From: Asticcacaulis taihuensis
GTDB taxonomy: Bacteria > Pseudomonadota > Alphaproteobacteria > Caulobacterales > Caulobacteraceae
Length of the DNA stretch: 64,000 nucleotides
Assembly: GCF_900100255.1 (NCBI RefSeq)
Contig: NZ_FMTS01000003.1
Location: forward strand, 310,001 to 374,000
Direction of reading: 5' to 3'
Shown here: positions 8,646-17,870 of the stretch, piece after piece
Numbering within the stretch: position 1 is the first letter of the stretch
Layout of the letters: each line of letters starts with the position of its first letter
Position numbers and translations under genes: made by a program
Notes under the pieces: model-generated
The model's input: the letters and a program-made list of their open reading frames with translations, nothing else
Database searches by the model: none
Told to the model about the DNA's origin: nothing

Positions 8646-8792
8646 TATCCGCAGATTACGCAGATTGCGCAGATTTTTCAGTGTCTTAAGGTGTAACCTA
8701 TGGAACTGCGCGAGGCGCCTTCGGCGTAAGGAATCCGGCCAGTTGCATGTGAAGCACTGAAAAATCTGCGCAATCTGCGTAATCTGCGGATA
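8646..8792. repeat. Palindromic intergenic element, family B copy 1
   Basis: Perfect 38-bp inverted repeat, 8646-8683 against 8755-8792. Each arm has a 9-bp periodicity (gcagattac, gcagattgc, gcagatttt). It sits 23 bases from a family A element and directly abuts the 3' end of the RNase R gene. A related copy is at 23597-23765 after nhaA. Confidence 0.87.
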
Positions 8793-8795
8793 GCC

Positions 8796-11189
8796 CTACC
8801 GATTCTTCTTTTTCTTCATGTTCTTGACGCCATGCTTCGGGCCGCCGGACTTCATCGTTTTGTCGCGGAAGCCGGCCTTCTGAGGGCCTTTCCCGCGCGT
8901 CTGATAGCCTGGTCCCCGGCCACGCACGCCCAGGCGCGGTTTCGGCGCATTTGGATCGGCCGCTTCCGGTTCGCTCAGCATTTTGAAAACCAGCCCACCG
9001 GTAATCGGCATGGCCTCGATCAGTTCCACCTCGATCTGCCGGCCCAGGCGCCAGCGTTCGCCACTGCGCTCGCCGATCAGGGCGTGCTGCACATCGTCAT
9101 GGACGAAATAGTCGTTACCCAGAGATGACACGGGGATGATCCCGTCGGCGCCAGTATCGGTCAGTTTCACGAACAGGCCAAAGCGCGTCACCCCGACGAT
9201 ACGGCCGGCGAAGGTGGCGCCTACCTTGTCATGCAGGAAGGCGGCCACATAGCGCTCTATGGCCTCGCGCTCGGCCTGCATGGAGCGGCGCTCGGTGGCG
9301 GTGATGTGCTCGGCGGTATCGGAGAGGGTCTTGATCTCGTAGTCGGTCATGCCGTCATCGCCCAGTTTCAGCGCTCGGATCAGGCCGCGATGCACGATCA
9401 GGTCGGCATAGCGGCGGATCGGCGAGGTGAAGTGGGCGTAGTTGTCGAGATTGAGCCCGAAGTGGCCGTAGTTTTCCGGCGAATAGTGCGCCTGCATCTG
9501 GGTGCGCAGAACGACCTCGTTGATGATCTCGGCGTGCGGTCCGTCCTTCTGGCTGTCGAGTAGGGCGTTGAAGCGCTCCGTGCGTGGCGGCTCGCCCTTG
9601 TTCCAGGGCAGACCGATAGTTTGCAGGAAATCGGCCAGGTTGCCGACCTTTTCCAGCGAAGGCGTTTCGTGGACGCGGTAGACCAGCGGCGTTTTGTGTT
9701 TTTGCAGTTCCTCGGCCGCCGAAACATTGGCCTGGATCATCATTTCCTCGATCAACTGCATGGCGTCGAGCGAGACGCGCTGTTCGATGGAAATGACATT
9801 GCCGTCGGCGTCGAGCTTTACACGGCGCTCCGGCGAGGTGATGTGCAGGGGCTGGCGGATATTGCGACCGCGCGTCAGGCAGGCATGGGCGGCCCACAAT
9901 GGCTTCAACAGGGCATCCAGGATCGGCCCGGTCTTGTCGTCCGGATTGCCGTCGATGGCGGCCTGCGCCTGTTCATAGGAAAGCTTGGCGGCCGAACGCA
10001 TCAGGCCGCGCAAGAACTTGTGGCTGATCTTCTTGCCGGCGGCATTGAAGACCATGCGCACGGCAAGCGTGGCGCGGTTCTCGCCTTCCTGTAGCGAGCA
10101 CAGGCCAGAAGAGAGGACGTGCGGCAGCATGGGCTCGACGCGGTCGGGGAAATAGGTCGAATTGCCCTTGTCGCGGGCATCGCGGTCGAGCGACGAACCG
10201 GAGGTGACGTAGGAGGCGACGTCGGCAATGGCCACCCAGACGACATGACCGTCCGGATTGGCGGGATCGTCGTCGGCGTGGGCATAAACGGCGTCGTCAT
10301 GGTCCTTGGCATCCACGGGGTCAATGGTGACAAAGGGCAGGTCGCGCAGGTCGGTGCGCTTGCCAAGCGTCGGCGGTTCGGCGGTTTTCGCCTCGTCCTC
10401 GGTGATGGACTGGAAGCCGATGGGCAGGCCGTGGCTGTGGATGGCCATGACCGAGGCGATTTTCGGACTATCCTCCTTGCCGATGACCTCCAGCACGCGC
10501 GCGGGCTTCGGGCCATATTTGTGGACGCCGCCGACCGGCGCGGCGATCACCACGTCGCCATCTTCCAGCGTGTCGAGATTGCCGCCGGTCAGGGTGAAGC
10601 TAGACTTTTCCTTGCGATTGACCGATTCTAGGCGGTATTCCTTTGGCCCCTTGCGTGACCGGCCGATGCGCACCACCCCGACCAGCTTGGGCGCGCCCTG
10701 GTCGAGCACCTTGATCAGGTGGGCCACCCAGCCATCCGAGGTCTGCTCGAAGCGGACATAGATGCGGTCGCCCATGGCCGGCGGCGTCTGGGCGGCCGAC
10801 GGCTTAAGGGGCGCCAGTCGGGCCAGCGGTGACGGGTTCTTGGGGTCAGTCTTGCCCCAGCGTACCCACAGTTCGCCATCGATATCGCGCTCGACCACTT
10901 CGCAGACGCCGGTATCGGGCAGGGCGCCCAGGGCACCGAACGATTTGCGGCCGCTTTTGTGCAGGCGGCCTTCCTCGCTGAGTGCCTTCAGGCGCTGCCG
11001 CAGGGCCCGCCGATCATCGCCCTTGAGACCGAACTGTTTGGCCAGATCGCCGACATTGATCTCAGTTGAAGCTGCCAGGGCGTCAAGCAGGGTCTGGTCG
11101 TCAGGCAGGCCCTTGGAGGGCCGGAATACGACAGGTTTTTGCGGATGAGGGGCTTTGGCGGCGCGTGGAATGCGGGGGAGCTTTGTCAT
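8796..11189 (-). CDS. rnr: Ribonuclease R
   Basis: 797 residues, typical of RNase R. Order: N-terminal winged-helix region (about 30-80), cold-shock domains, the RNB catalytic domain beginning near TIDPVDAKDHDDAVY with the metal-binding aspartates, then an S1 domain (GRIVGVTRFGLFVKL) and a very basic Lys/Gly-rich tail ending NMKKKKNR. It is a 3'-to-5' exoribonuclease that degrades structured RNA, including rRNA and mRNA fragments. The low-complexity basic tail probably helps bind RNA. The gene ends against a family B repeat. Confidence 0.95.
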   Translation of the reverse strand: MTKLPRIPRAAKAPHPQKPVVFRPSKGLPDDQTLLDALAASTEINVGDLAKQFGLKGDDRRALRQRLKALSEEGRLHKSGRKSFGALGALPDTGVCEVVERDIDGELWVRWGKTDPKNPSPLARLAPLKPSAAQTPPAMGDRIYVRFEQTSDGWVAHLIKVLDQGAPKLVGVVRIGRSRKGPKEYRLESVNRKEKSSFTLTGGNLDTLEDGDVVIAAPVGGVHKYGPKPARVLEVIGKEDSPKIASVMAIHSHGLPIGFQSITEDEAKTAEPPTLGKRTDLRDLPFVTIDPVDAKDHDDAVYAHADDDPANPDGHVVWVAIADVASYVTSGSSLDRDARDKGNSTYFPDRVEPMLPHVLSSGLCSLQEGENRATLAVRMVFNAAGKKISHKFLRGLMRSAAKLSYEQAQAAIDGNPDDKTGPILDALLKPLWAAHACLTRGRNIRQPLHITSPERRVKLDADGNVISIEQRVSLDAMQLIEEMMIQANVSAAEELQKHKTPLVYRVHETPSLEKVGNLADFLQTIGLPWNKGEPPRTERFNALLDSQKDGPHAEIINEVVLRTQMQAHYSPENYGHFGLNLDNYAHFTSPIRRYADLIVHRGLIRALKLGDDGMTDYEIKTLSDTAEHITATERRSMQAEREAIERYVAAFLHDKVGATFAGRIVGVTRFGLFVKLTDTGADGIIPVSSLGNDYFVHDDVQHALIGERSGERWRLGRQIEVELIEAMPITGGLVFKMLSEPEAADPNAPKPRLGVRGRGPGYQTRGKGPQKAGFRDKTMKSGGPKHGVKNMKKKKNR

Positions 11190-11240
11190 TGCCTCTAATG
11201 TAAGCGAGACTCAAACGGGACACCATCCCCCGTAAAAGAT

Positions 11241-11711
11241 TTAACTATAGGCCGGCGGCGGCTGGTCGGGCGGCAACTGCATCAGGGTGAACCAGTACTG
11301 TTCGATGCGTGTTACGATATCGTCATAGGTGTCGGCATCCAGCGGCTTGGTGATGTAACCATTGGCATGATGGTCGTAGCTGTCGGTAATATCCATGTCG
11401 GCGCTGGAACTCGACAGCACGATCACGGGGATACGCTTGAACGACGGATCTTCTTTGACGGTTTGCAGGAAATCCTGGCCGTGCATGTGCGGCAGGTTGA
11501 GGTCGAGCAGGATCAGGTCGGGCCGGGCGGCCTCGGCGTGTTCGCCTTCGCGGCGCAGGATACTCAGACCCTTTTCGCCGGTCTCCGCCACCAGGATGTC
11601 GCTGGCCAGGTTGGCGCGTTTGAAGGCCCGCCGGGTGAGCACGGCATCACCGCGGTTATCCTCGACAAGCAATACCTGTGCAGTGCGCGCCCTGTCTGCG
11701 ATCCGGCTCAT
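11241..11711 (-). CDS. Single-domain response regulator (Rcp1-like)
   Basis: 156 residues holding one receiver domain: LLVEDNRGDAVLTRRAF with the acidic pair, LILLDLNLPHMHG with the phosphoacceptor Asp, and TKPLD with the lysine. The NRGDA pattern and inserted loop are typical of Rcp1-type regulators that pair with phytochrome-like kinases. It diverges from a histidine kinase gene whose downstream partner is a second, similar receiver. All three probably form one phosphorelay. No output domain is present, so signalling is by protein contact or phosphotransfer. Confidence 0.92.
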   Translation of the reverse strand: MSRIADRARTAQVLLVEDNRGDAVLTRRAFKRANLASDILVAETGEKGLSILRREGEHAEAARPDLILLDLNLPHMHGQDFLQTVKEDPSFKRIPVIVLSSSSADMDITDSYDHHANGYITKPLDADTYDDIVTRIEQYWFTLMQLPPDQPPPAYS

Positions 11712-11899
11712 GCGACTCTGTCCTCCCCAGTCCAGTTTGGCCGAAGGTGTCCGATTTTCGACAGGCCCGCAAGCGGTAATCCATTAACCTTGTGCATTCA
11801 AAATCAGGACTTACCCTCAAAGAGCGCTTCGGCGTAAACCTGTTTTTTAAGCGCAAGGCTTGCGTTCATGTTATGAAGGCGTGGGAAGAGGCGGACTTG

Positions 11900-13405
11900 A
11901 TGCCGGGGAAGACATTGGGCGACATCCATCATACCATGGGCACCTTCATGCCGCACGGCGCCGGTTTCCTGTGGCAGCCGGGCATATTGTGGCTGCATGT
12001 GCTGTCCGACCTCGGCATCGGGCTTTCCGCCTTCGGGTTGGGCTGGGCGCTTTTATATATCCGCACGAAGCGCCGCGACCTGTCGATGCGCAACCTTTAC
12101 ATGATCTTCGCGGTCCTGAGCGGATTGGCGGGGGTGCTGGCGCTCAGTGATATCTGGCTGATCTGGCACACCGATTACCTGGCCTCGGGCCTGTTCCGGC
12201 TCATCTATGCCGGCATTTCGCTGTGGTGCCTGGTGGCGGTTCTGCTCACCGTGCCGCGCGCCCTGACCCAGCCCAGCCCGCAGCAGCTTTCCCAGGCCAA
12301 TGAGGCCCTGGAAAGCCTCTACCGACAGACCGAGGAAGCCAGCCGGGCGGTGATCGACAATGTGCTGGACGGCGTCATCACCATTGACGAACACGACCGC
12401 ATCCACAGCTTCAATGCCGCCTGCGAGGATATGTTCGGTTATCAGGCCAGTGAAGTGATCGGCCGGCCCATTTCGCTGCTGATGCCGGACCCGACCTATA
12501 CCGAGCACGACCGTTATGTCAGCGAATATCTGCCGATCGATGCCGGCGCGCGGGCCGTACAGGCAAGGCGCAAGGACGGTACGGCCTTTTCCGCCGACCT
12601 TTCGGTCAGCGCCTTCGAGGTTGACGGCAAGCCGCACTATACCGGCATCATCCGCGATATTACCAAGGCCAAGCAGGCCGAGGCGGCGCGGCAGAAACTG
12701 CTGAAACGCCTGACCGATTCCAATACCGAGCTGGAGCGCTTCGCCTATGTCGCCTCGCACGACATGCAGGAGCCGCTGCGCATGGTGCTCAATTTCAGCC
12801 AGATCATCGCCCATGACTATGCCGACAAGCTGGATGACGACGGCCGCGAATACCTGAAGATCATCGGCGATTCGGCAGGGCGTATGCGCGACATGGTCCA
12901 GGACCTGCTCGAATATGCCCGGCTCGACAAGGATAGCGGACGCTACGATAAGGTCGACCTGCGCGTTGAACTGGCCCATGTGCTGGAGAATTTGCGCACC
13001 CTGACGAAGGAAAGCCAGGCGGTCATCACCTATGACCCGCTGCCTGTCATTTGTGGCAATGGCGTGCAACTGATGCGCCTGATGCAGAACCTGATCGCCA
13101 ACGCCATCAAATACCAGAAACCGCGGCGGCTGCCGGTCGTTCATGTCGGCTGCGAGGACGATGGCGATTACTGGCGGATATCCGTGCGGGACAACGGCAT
13201 GGGCATAGAAGACGCCTTTATCGATCAGATATTCGAGCCTTTCCGACGGCTGCATAGCTGGGAAGGCATTCAGGGCTCCGGCCTGGGCCTGTCGGTGTGC
13301 CGGAAGATCGTTGAAAGCCATGGCGGCCGCATCTGGGCGGTTTCCGAGCCGGATACAGGCAGTACCTTCTTTTTCACCATTCCGAAAAATCCGAAATCCG
13401 AGTAA
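11900..13405 (+). CDS. Membrane histidine kinase, ETR1-like sensor plus PAS
   Basis: 501 residues from the ATG at 11900, which has agagg eight bases upstream; the open frame continues to 11792. Order: three hydrophobic helices (about 20-125) starting LWLHVLSDLGIGLSAFGL, a PAS domain (about 150-265, RHRIHSFNAA-type region then RRKDGTAFSADLSVSAFEV), HisKA with phosphoacceptor H287 in SHDMQEPLR, and an HATPase domain (NLIANAIKYQ, DNGMGI, GSGLGLSV). The membrane part resembles the ethylene-receptor sensor, but the Cys and His that bind copper there are alanines here. It lies between two receiver genes and is probably cotranscribed with the downstream one. Confidence 0.92.
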   Translation: MPGKTLGDIHHTMGTFMPHGAGFLWQPGILWLHVLSDLGIGLSAFGLGWALLYIRTKRRDLSMRNLYMIFAVLSGLAGVLALSDIWLIWHTDYLASGLFRLIYAGISLWCLVAVLLTVPRALTQPSPQQLSQANEALESLYRQTEEASRAVIDNVLDGVITIDEHDRIHSFNAACEDMFGYQASEVIGRPISLLMPDPTYTEHDRYVSEYLPIDAGARAVQARRKDGTAFSADLSVSAFEVDGKPHYTGIIRDITKAKQAEAARQKLLKRLTDSNTELERFAYVASHDMQEPLRMVLNFSQIIAHDYADKLDDDGREYLKIIGDSAGRMRDMVQDLLEYARLDKDSGRYDKVDLRVELAHVLENLRTLTKESQAVITYDPLPVICGNGVQLMRLMQNLIANAIKYQKPRRLPVVHVGCEDDGDYWRISVRDNGMGIEDAFIDQIFEPFRRLHSWEGIQGSGLGLSVCRKIVESHGGRIWAVSEPDTGSTFFFTIPKNPKSE

Positions 13406-13428
13406 GCTGCGCATCTGGGAGATAGACG

Positions 13429-13884
13429 ATGGCCAATCTGCTTATTCGGGAAGGGCGTCCGGCCGAGATCATGCTGGTCGAGGACAATCGCGGCGATGCT
13501 CTGCTGGCGGCGCGCGCCTTTCGCCAGGCCGAGATCGAGAACAATCTGACCGTGGCCGAAACCGGTGAGAAGGCCCTGGCCATGCTTAGGCGAGAAGGGG
13601 AATATGCCGGCCTCCGCCTGCCGGACATCATCCTGCTCGATCTCAACCTGCCGATGATGAGCGGCAAGGATGTGCTGGCGGAGATCAAGACCGACGACGT
13701 GCTGCGCCATATCCCGGTGATCATTCTCTCCAGTTCATCGGCGCCGCCGGATATTGCCGGGAGCTACGGCCTTCACGCCAATGCCTATATCGTCAAGCCA
13801 TTCAATCTGGAAAACTTCAGCGATGTGGTGCGGTCGATCGAGCAGTTCTTCTTTGTGCTGGCCGTGCTGCCTTCGCCGGAATAG
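13429..13884 (+). CDS. Single-domain response regulator (Rcp1-like)
   Basis: 151 residues with one receiver domain: MLVEDNRGDALLAARAF, IILLDLNLPMMSG containing the phosphoacceptor Asp, IILSSSSA, and VKPFN with the lysine. It starts 23 bases after the histidine kinase and is the most likely direct partner of that kinase. It resembles the divergent regulator at 11241-11711 closely, suggesting duplication. There is no output domain. Confidence 0.92.
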   Translation: MANLLIREGRPAEIMLVEDNRGDALLAARAFRQAEIENNLTVAETGEKALAMLRREGEYAGLRLPDIILLDLNLPMMSGKDVLAEIKTDDVLRHIPVIILSSSSAPPDIAGSYGLHANAYIVKPFNLENFSDVVRSIEQFFFVLAVLPSPE

Positions 13885-13886
13885 GC

Positions 13887-14162
13887 TCAGGCCAGAATAT
13901 TGATCTGTGCGCCCGGTCCGGCCGCCGAGATTGAGGGTGCTGGTGCGCCGCCCTGTGATGGCTCGATACCTGACAGTCCGCCGCCGAAATGAAAGGCCGT
14001 CTCGGTCTTGACGGTCGGGTCCGTTTTCGCATTGACGCCGTAAGGGCCGGACTTCGGATGCGCCGGGTCGATATGCTTTCTGGCGTAGTCAACGTCCGTG
14101 CAGTTCTTGCAACTATAGCCATTGACCGTCACCGGGTGAGGGTAATCTCCGCTGATCGCCAT
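13887..14162 (-). CDS. Small hypothetical protein
   Basis: 91 residues starting MAISGDYPHPVTVNGYSCKNC. A CxxC pair near residue 18, many Gly/Pro/Ser and no signal peptide or membrane helix are visible. A ggag Shine-Dalgarno lies nine bases before the ATG, and the frame is G+C-rich at third positions, which supports coding. It converges on the response regulator with two bases between stops. Function unknown; the CxxC could bind metal or form a disulfide. Confidence 0.65.
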   Translation of the reverse strand: MAISGDYPHPVTVNGYSCKNCTDVDYARKHIDPAHPKSGPYGVNAKTDPTVKTETAFHFGGGLSGIEPSQGGAPAPSISAAGPGAQINILA

Positions 14163-14222
14163 TCTGTTCGCTCCGAGATCCGATCGTTGTAATACGCCGG
14201 AGGTATCGAAAGGGTTACAGTG

Positions 14223-14918
14223 TTATTTCGATATCAGTGATGCGGCGATATTTATGGTCAGCGCCAGGACGGTGGCATTGAACAGATAGGCCGAAACACA
14301 GTGGATCAGGCCGATACGCCGCATGTCGGTGGTGGCGAAATCGACATCCGCTGTCTGGCCGGACGTGCCGATCACGAAGGCGAAATAGAGAAAGTCCATA
14401 TAGTGCGGAGCATCCGTACCTGGAAATATCAGGCCGGCCTTGCCTTTATTGCGCGGCAGTTCGGCATAATAGCCGTGCGCGTAGTGGAAGGTGAAGGCGA
14501 GGTGGATATAGGTCCATGAACTGACAAGGGTCAGGCCGGAGAGGGCGATATGCCACGCCTTGACCGGATTGCTGACGGTCTGCGTGGTGGCCAGTTCGCC
14601 GACGATGGCGACGAAGCTCAATATGACCGCCAGGATCGAGACCAGCAGAATCACCCCTTCGCCGTCGTCGTAAAGGTGGGCGTGGCTTTTCAGGGTCTCA
14701 TGGTTCGCCGTCATCATGGCGTGCAGCGAGATGAGGATATAAAATACGGCAAAGCTGTTCCAGGCGATCAGGGAGGCCGTGATGCCGTTCAGCGGCGTCA
14801 GAAACAGGCAGCCGGCCAGTACGGCAAGCCCCATGGCGACCGACAGGAGCAATTGCGGCTTGTGGCGCAGATAGCGGATGACATGAAGATCGAAGAAGCC
14901 GGTTTTTGCGGGTGTCAT
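14223..14918 (-). CDS. DUF1345 family membrane protein
   Basis: 231 residues with about five to six hydrophobic helices. The C-terminal half has the DUF1345 pattern: YMDFLYFAFVIGTSGQTADVDF, then RRIGLIHCVSAYLFNATVLALTINIA. The family resembles ion-channel pore modules and occurs widely in alphaproteobacteria, but its function is not established. It is transcribed alone, divergently from the SRPBCC gene. Confidence 0.85.
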   Translation of the reverse strand: MTPAKTGFFDLHVIRYLRHKPQLLLSVAMGLAVLAGCLFLTPLNGITASLIAWNSFAVFYILISLHAMMTANHETLKSHAHLYDDGEGVILLVSILAVILSFVAIVGELATTQTVSNPVKAWHIALSGLTLVSSWTYIHLAFTFHYAHGYYAELPRNKGKAGLIFPGTDAPHYMDFLYFAFVIGTSGQTADVDFATTDMRRIGLIHCVSAYLFNATVLALTINIAASLISK

Positions 14919-15014
14919 GAGACTCTAAGCACTTGTCAGTTGGCCGGCCTATGTTAGGCTCTCCGATCCGGCGTTTGTCAATTTTACCTTTCCGGGGAGG
15001 AACAGGGTCCGTTC

Positions 15015-15461
15015 ATGGCGATCAGTTTTCAGCATGGTATCGATTTGCCGCAATCCCCGCATCAGGTGTTTACGCTTCTGGCCGATTATTCAAAAGTGCC
15101 GCTCTGGCTCAAGCGTTGCGAAGGGGTGGCCAAGCAGGGTTCGGGCCCCAACAAGGTGGGCGACAAGCTGCGTTACGCCTATTGCGAGGGCGGTCGCCAC
15201 GGCCTGATGGATGGCGTGATCACCGCCTATGAAGAAGACCGCCATATGGCCTATCGCTATTATGATAAGATGATGCAGGTCATTGTCGAATTCCGCATGG
15301 AGCCCAATGGCGAAGGCACGCGCCTGACGCACCATATCGACATCACCCCGCATTCGTTCATGGCCAAGCTGATGTCGCCGATGTTCAAAATGAAGCTGCC
15401 GAAACAGACCATCCAGACCATGGAAAACATCCGCGCCCTGCTGGCGAAGGAAGCGGCTTAG
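15015..15461 (+). CDS. SRPBCC (START-like) family protein
   Basis: 148 residues. The start (ISFQHGIDLPQSPHQVFTLLADYSKVPLWLKRC) and the later GEGTRLTHHIDITPH are typical of polyketide-cyclase/SRPBCC ligand-binding folds, which hold small hydrophobic molecules in a helix-grip cavity. The ligand is unknown. A gaggaac Shine-Dalgarno-like stretch precedes the ATG. It is monocistronic and followed by a family A repeat. Confidence 0.82.
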   Translation: MAISFQHGIDLPQSPHQVFTLLADYSKVPLWLKRCEGVAKQGSGPNKVGDKLRYAYCEGGRHGLMDGVITAYEEDRHMAYRYYDKMMQVIVEFRMEPNGEGTRLTHHIDITPHSFMAKLMSPMFKMKLPKQTIQTMENIRALLAKEAA

Positions 15462-15504
15462 AAGGTTTATATCTCACGCCGACGGGTTATAGATGCAGCA
15501 GGCA

Positions 15505-15655
15505 CCGGTGATAGCGGTAGCGTGAGATGATCCGGGACATCTGTGTAATCTGTGGATAGCCATTCTGTCAGCGGCAGGGCGCGCAAAAAGTCTTGTTTTT
15601 TAATCCACAGACGACTCAGATATTGAGGATAACCGCATGCTACCGCTATCGCCGG
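15505..15655. repeat. Palindromic intergenic element, family A copy 2
   Basis: Ends ccggtgatagcggtagcgtg (from 15505) and catgctaccgctatcgccgg (15636-15655) are inverse complements with one mismatch. The inner arm acatctgtgtaatctgtgg (from 15537) pairs with ccacagacgactcagat near 15605-15621. Same plan and length as the copy at 8466-8622. Confidence 0.85.
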
Positions 15656-15767
15656 AAGAGCGGCAGCCAACATTAAAATTCGGCAATGTTTTCGCCCCGG
15701 CGCTCGACAAGTCGGCCAAAGGGGTCTTTAACACGTACCAATCGTAACAAACGACACAGGTTGGTCC

Positions 15768-17870
15768 ATGTTCCTCAAATCCAAATTCACGGCTGTGCTG
15801 CTGGCCGGTTCGGTTTCGCTGGCTGCACTGGCGGGAGTCGCGCTTCCCGGCGTTTCTTTGGCCGCCCCCCTGACCTACAGCGAGATGATCAAGCTGGACC
15901 GGATCAACAGTTTCAAGCTCGATCCGACCGGCCGCTACGCCGTGCTCAGTATTCGCGTCACCGATATGGACAAGAACAAGGGCGTCAATTCGATCTGGCT
16001 GAAGGACTTGAGCCAGCCTGCCAAGCCGGAAATCAAGCTGGCGGTTTCCGAAGGCGGCGCCTCCAATGCCCAGTTCGGACCGGATGGCGCCATCTACTTC
16101 ATCTCCGGTCGCGGCGAGGGCGGCACGGACCAGGTATGGAAGACCGACCTGACCGGTGCCACCGCCACCCAGGTCACGCACCTACCGCTCGACGTGCAAG
16201 CCTACCAGATTGCCCCGGATGGTAAGGGGCTCGTCGTCGGTCTCGCCGTCTTCCCGGAATGCAAGGGCCAGGAGATCGCCTGTACCGTCCAGAAACAGAC
16301 CGACCGTAAAGCGGACAAGTCCTCCGGCACGGTCTATGACAAGATCTTCGTCCGCCACTGGGACACCTGGGCCGACGGCACCCGCAACCACCTGTTCTAC
16401 GTGCCGATGGCGGGCGGCGATGCCGTGGCCCTGACCGACGGCTATGACGGCGACGTGCCTTCCAAGCCTTATGGCGACGAGGCCGACTACACCATCAGCC
16501 CGGATTCCAAGACCGTCTGGTTCTCGGCGCGCGAAGCCGGCAAGTCCGAACCATGGAGCACCAATTTCGATATCTATTCGGTGCCGATCACCGGTGGCGC
16601 GCTCACCGACCACACGACCGATAACAAGGCCTGGGACGGCACGCCGCGTGTCTCGCCCGATGGCAAGACGGTGGCCTATCTCGCCATGAAACGCCCCGGC
16701 TTCGAGGCCGACCGCTTCGGCATTATGCTGATGGGCGAAGACGGCCAGGCCCGCGAACTGGCGCCCGACTGGGATCGTTCGGTCGCCGGGATGCAGTGGT
16801 CGAAGGACGGCAAGAGCCTGCTGGTCGATGCCGATGACGTTGGCAAGCACATCCTCTTCCGCGTCGACGTCAAGACCGGTAAGGTGACCCCGCTGACCAA
16901 ATCCGGCCATACCAGCGCCTATGCCGAGACCCCGCGCGGTATGGTTTTCCTGCAAGACAGCCTGAACCGTCCCTCGACCTTCTATCAGGCCAAGCCGAAG
17001 GCCGCCTTCATCGATGACGGCGCCACCAACCTGACGAAGTTCGATGCTGTGCTCGACGGCCTGACCACCGGCCAGTACCAGCAGTTCAGCTTCAAGGGCT
17101 GGAATAACGAGGATGTCCACGGCTATGTCATCAAGCCGGTTGACTACGAAGAGGGCAAGTCTTATCCGGTCGCCTTCCTGATCCACGGCGGACCGCAGGG
17201 CTCCTTCGGTGACGGCTGGTCCTACCGCTGGAACCCGCAGACCTATGCCGGCGCCGGCTATGCGGTGGTGATGATCGATTTCCACGGTTCGACCGGCTAC
17301 GGCCAGGCCTTCGAGGACGCCATCTCGCGGCACTGGGGCGACCGTCCGCTGGAAGACCTGCAAAACGGCTGGGATTACGCGCTGGCCAAGTATGCCTTCC
17401 TGGATGGCAACCGCGCCTGTGCGCTCGGCGCCTCCTATGGCGGCTTCATGGTCAACTGGATCGCGGGCAACTGGAAAGAGCCTTGGAAATGTCTGGTGAC
17501 GCATGATGGCGTCTTCGATTCGCGCTCGATGGGCTATTCCACCGAAGAACTATGGTTCGAAGAATGGGAACATGGCGGCATCATCTACGATGATCCCGCC
17601 AAATATGATGACTTCAACCCGGCGCTACATGCGAAAGACTGGTCGGTGCCTATGCTGATCGTCCATTCCGACAAGGATTACCGCATACCCGTCGAACAGG
17701 GCATCGGCGCCTTCACGGCGCTCCAGCGCCAGGGCATCGAGTCGGAATTCCTGCGCTTCCCGGATGAAAACCACTGGGTGCTCAAGCCGGCCAATTCGCT
17801 GAAGTGGCATGACACAGTCTTCAACTGGCTCGATACCCACATCGGTGCCAAGTCCGAAGGTGCAAAATGA
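15768..17870 (+). CDS. Secreted S9-family prolyl oligopeptidase-type peptidase
   Basis: 700 residues: Sec signal peptide (cleavage near SLAA/PLT, about residue 33), a WD40-like beta-propeller (about 35-430) and a C-terminal alpha/beta-hydrolase domain. The catalytic serine lies in GASYGGFM, the Asp in HSDKDYRIP and the His in ENHWVLKP, the order of dipeptidyl-peptidase IV-like or acylaminoacyl-peptidase enzymes. It probably trims peptides in the periplasm. Its stop overlaps the beta-lactamase start (ATGA), so the two are translationally coupled. Confidence 0.93.
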   Translation: MFLKSKFTAVLLAGSVSLAALAGVALPGVSLAAPLTYSEMIKLDRINSFKLDPTGRYAVLSIRVTDMDKNKGVNSIWLKDLSQPAKPEIKLAVSEGGASNAQFGPDGAIYFISGRGEGGTDQVWKTDLTGATATQVTHLPLDVQAYQIAPDGKGLVVGLAVFPECKGQEIACTVQKQTDRKADKSSGTVYDKIFVRHWDTWADGTRNHLFYVPMAGGDAVALTDGYDGDVPSKPYGDEADYTISPDSKTVWFSAREAGKSEPWSTNFDIYSVPITGGALTDHTTDNKAWDGTPRVSPDGKTVAYLAMKRPGFEADRFGIMLMGEDGQARELAPDWDRSVAGMQWSKDGKSLLVDADDVGKHILFRVDVKTGKVTPLTKSGHTSAYAETPRGMVFLQDSLNRPSTFYQAKPKAAFIDDGATNLTKFDAVLDGLTTGQYQQFSFKGWNNEDVHGYVIKPVDYEEGKSYPVAFLIHGGPQGSFGDGWSYRWNPQTYAGAGYAVVMIDFHGSTGYGQAFEDAISRHWGDRPLEDLQNGWDYALAKYAFLDGNRACALGASYGGFMVNWIAGNWKEPWKCLVTHDGVFDSRSMGYSTEELWFEEWEHGGIIYDDPAKYDDFNPALHAKDWSVPMLIVHSDKDYRIPVEQGIGAFTALQRQGIESEFLRFPDENHWVLKPANSLKWHDTVFNWLDTHIGAKSEGAK

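Noticed and set aside
8488-8760. 90-residue ORF across repeats
   Set aside because: Lies wholly within family A and B palindromic elements.
16182-17504. 440-residue minus-strand ORF
   Set aside because: Antisense of the S9 peptidase, a common effect in G+C-rich DNA.
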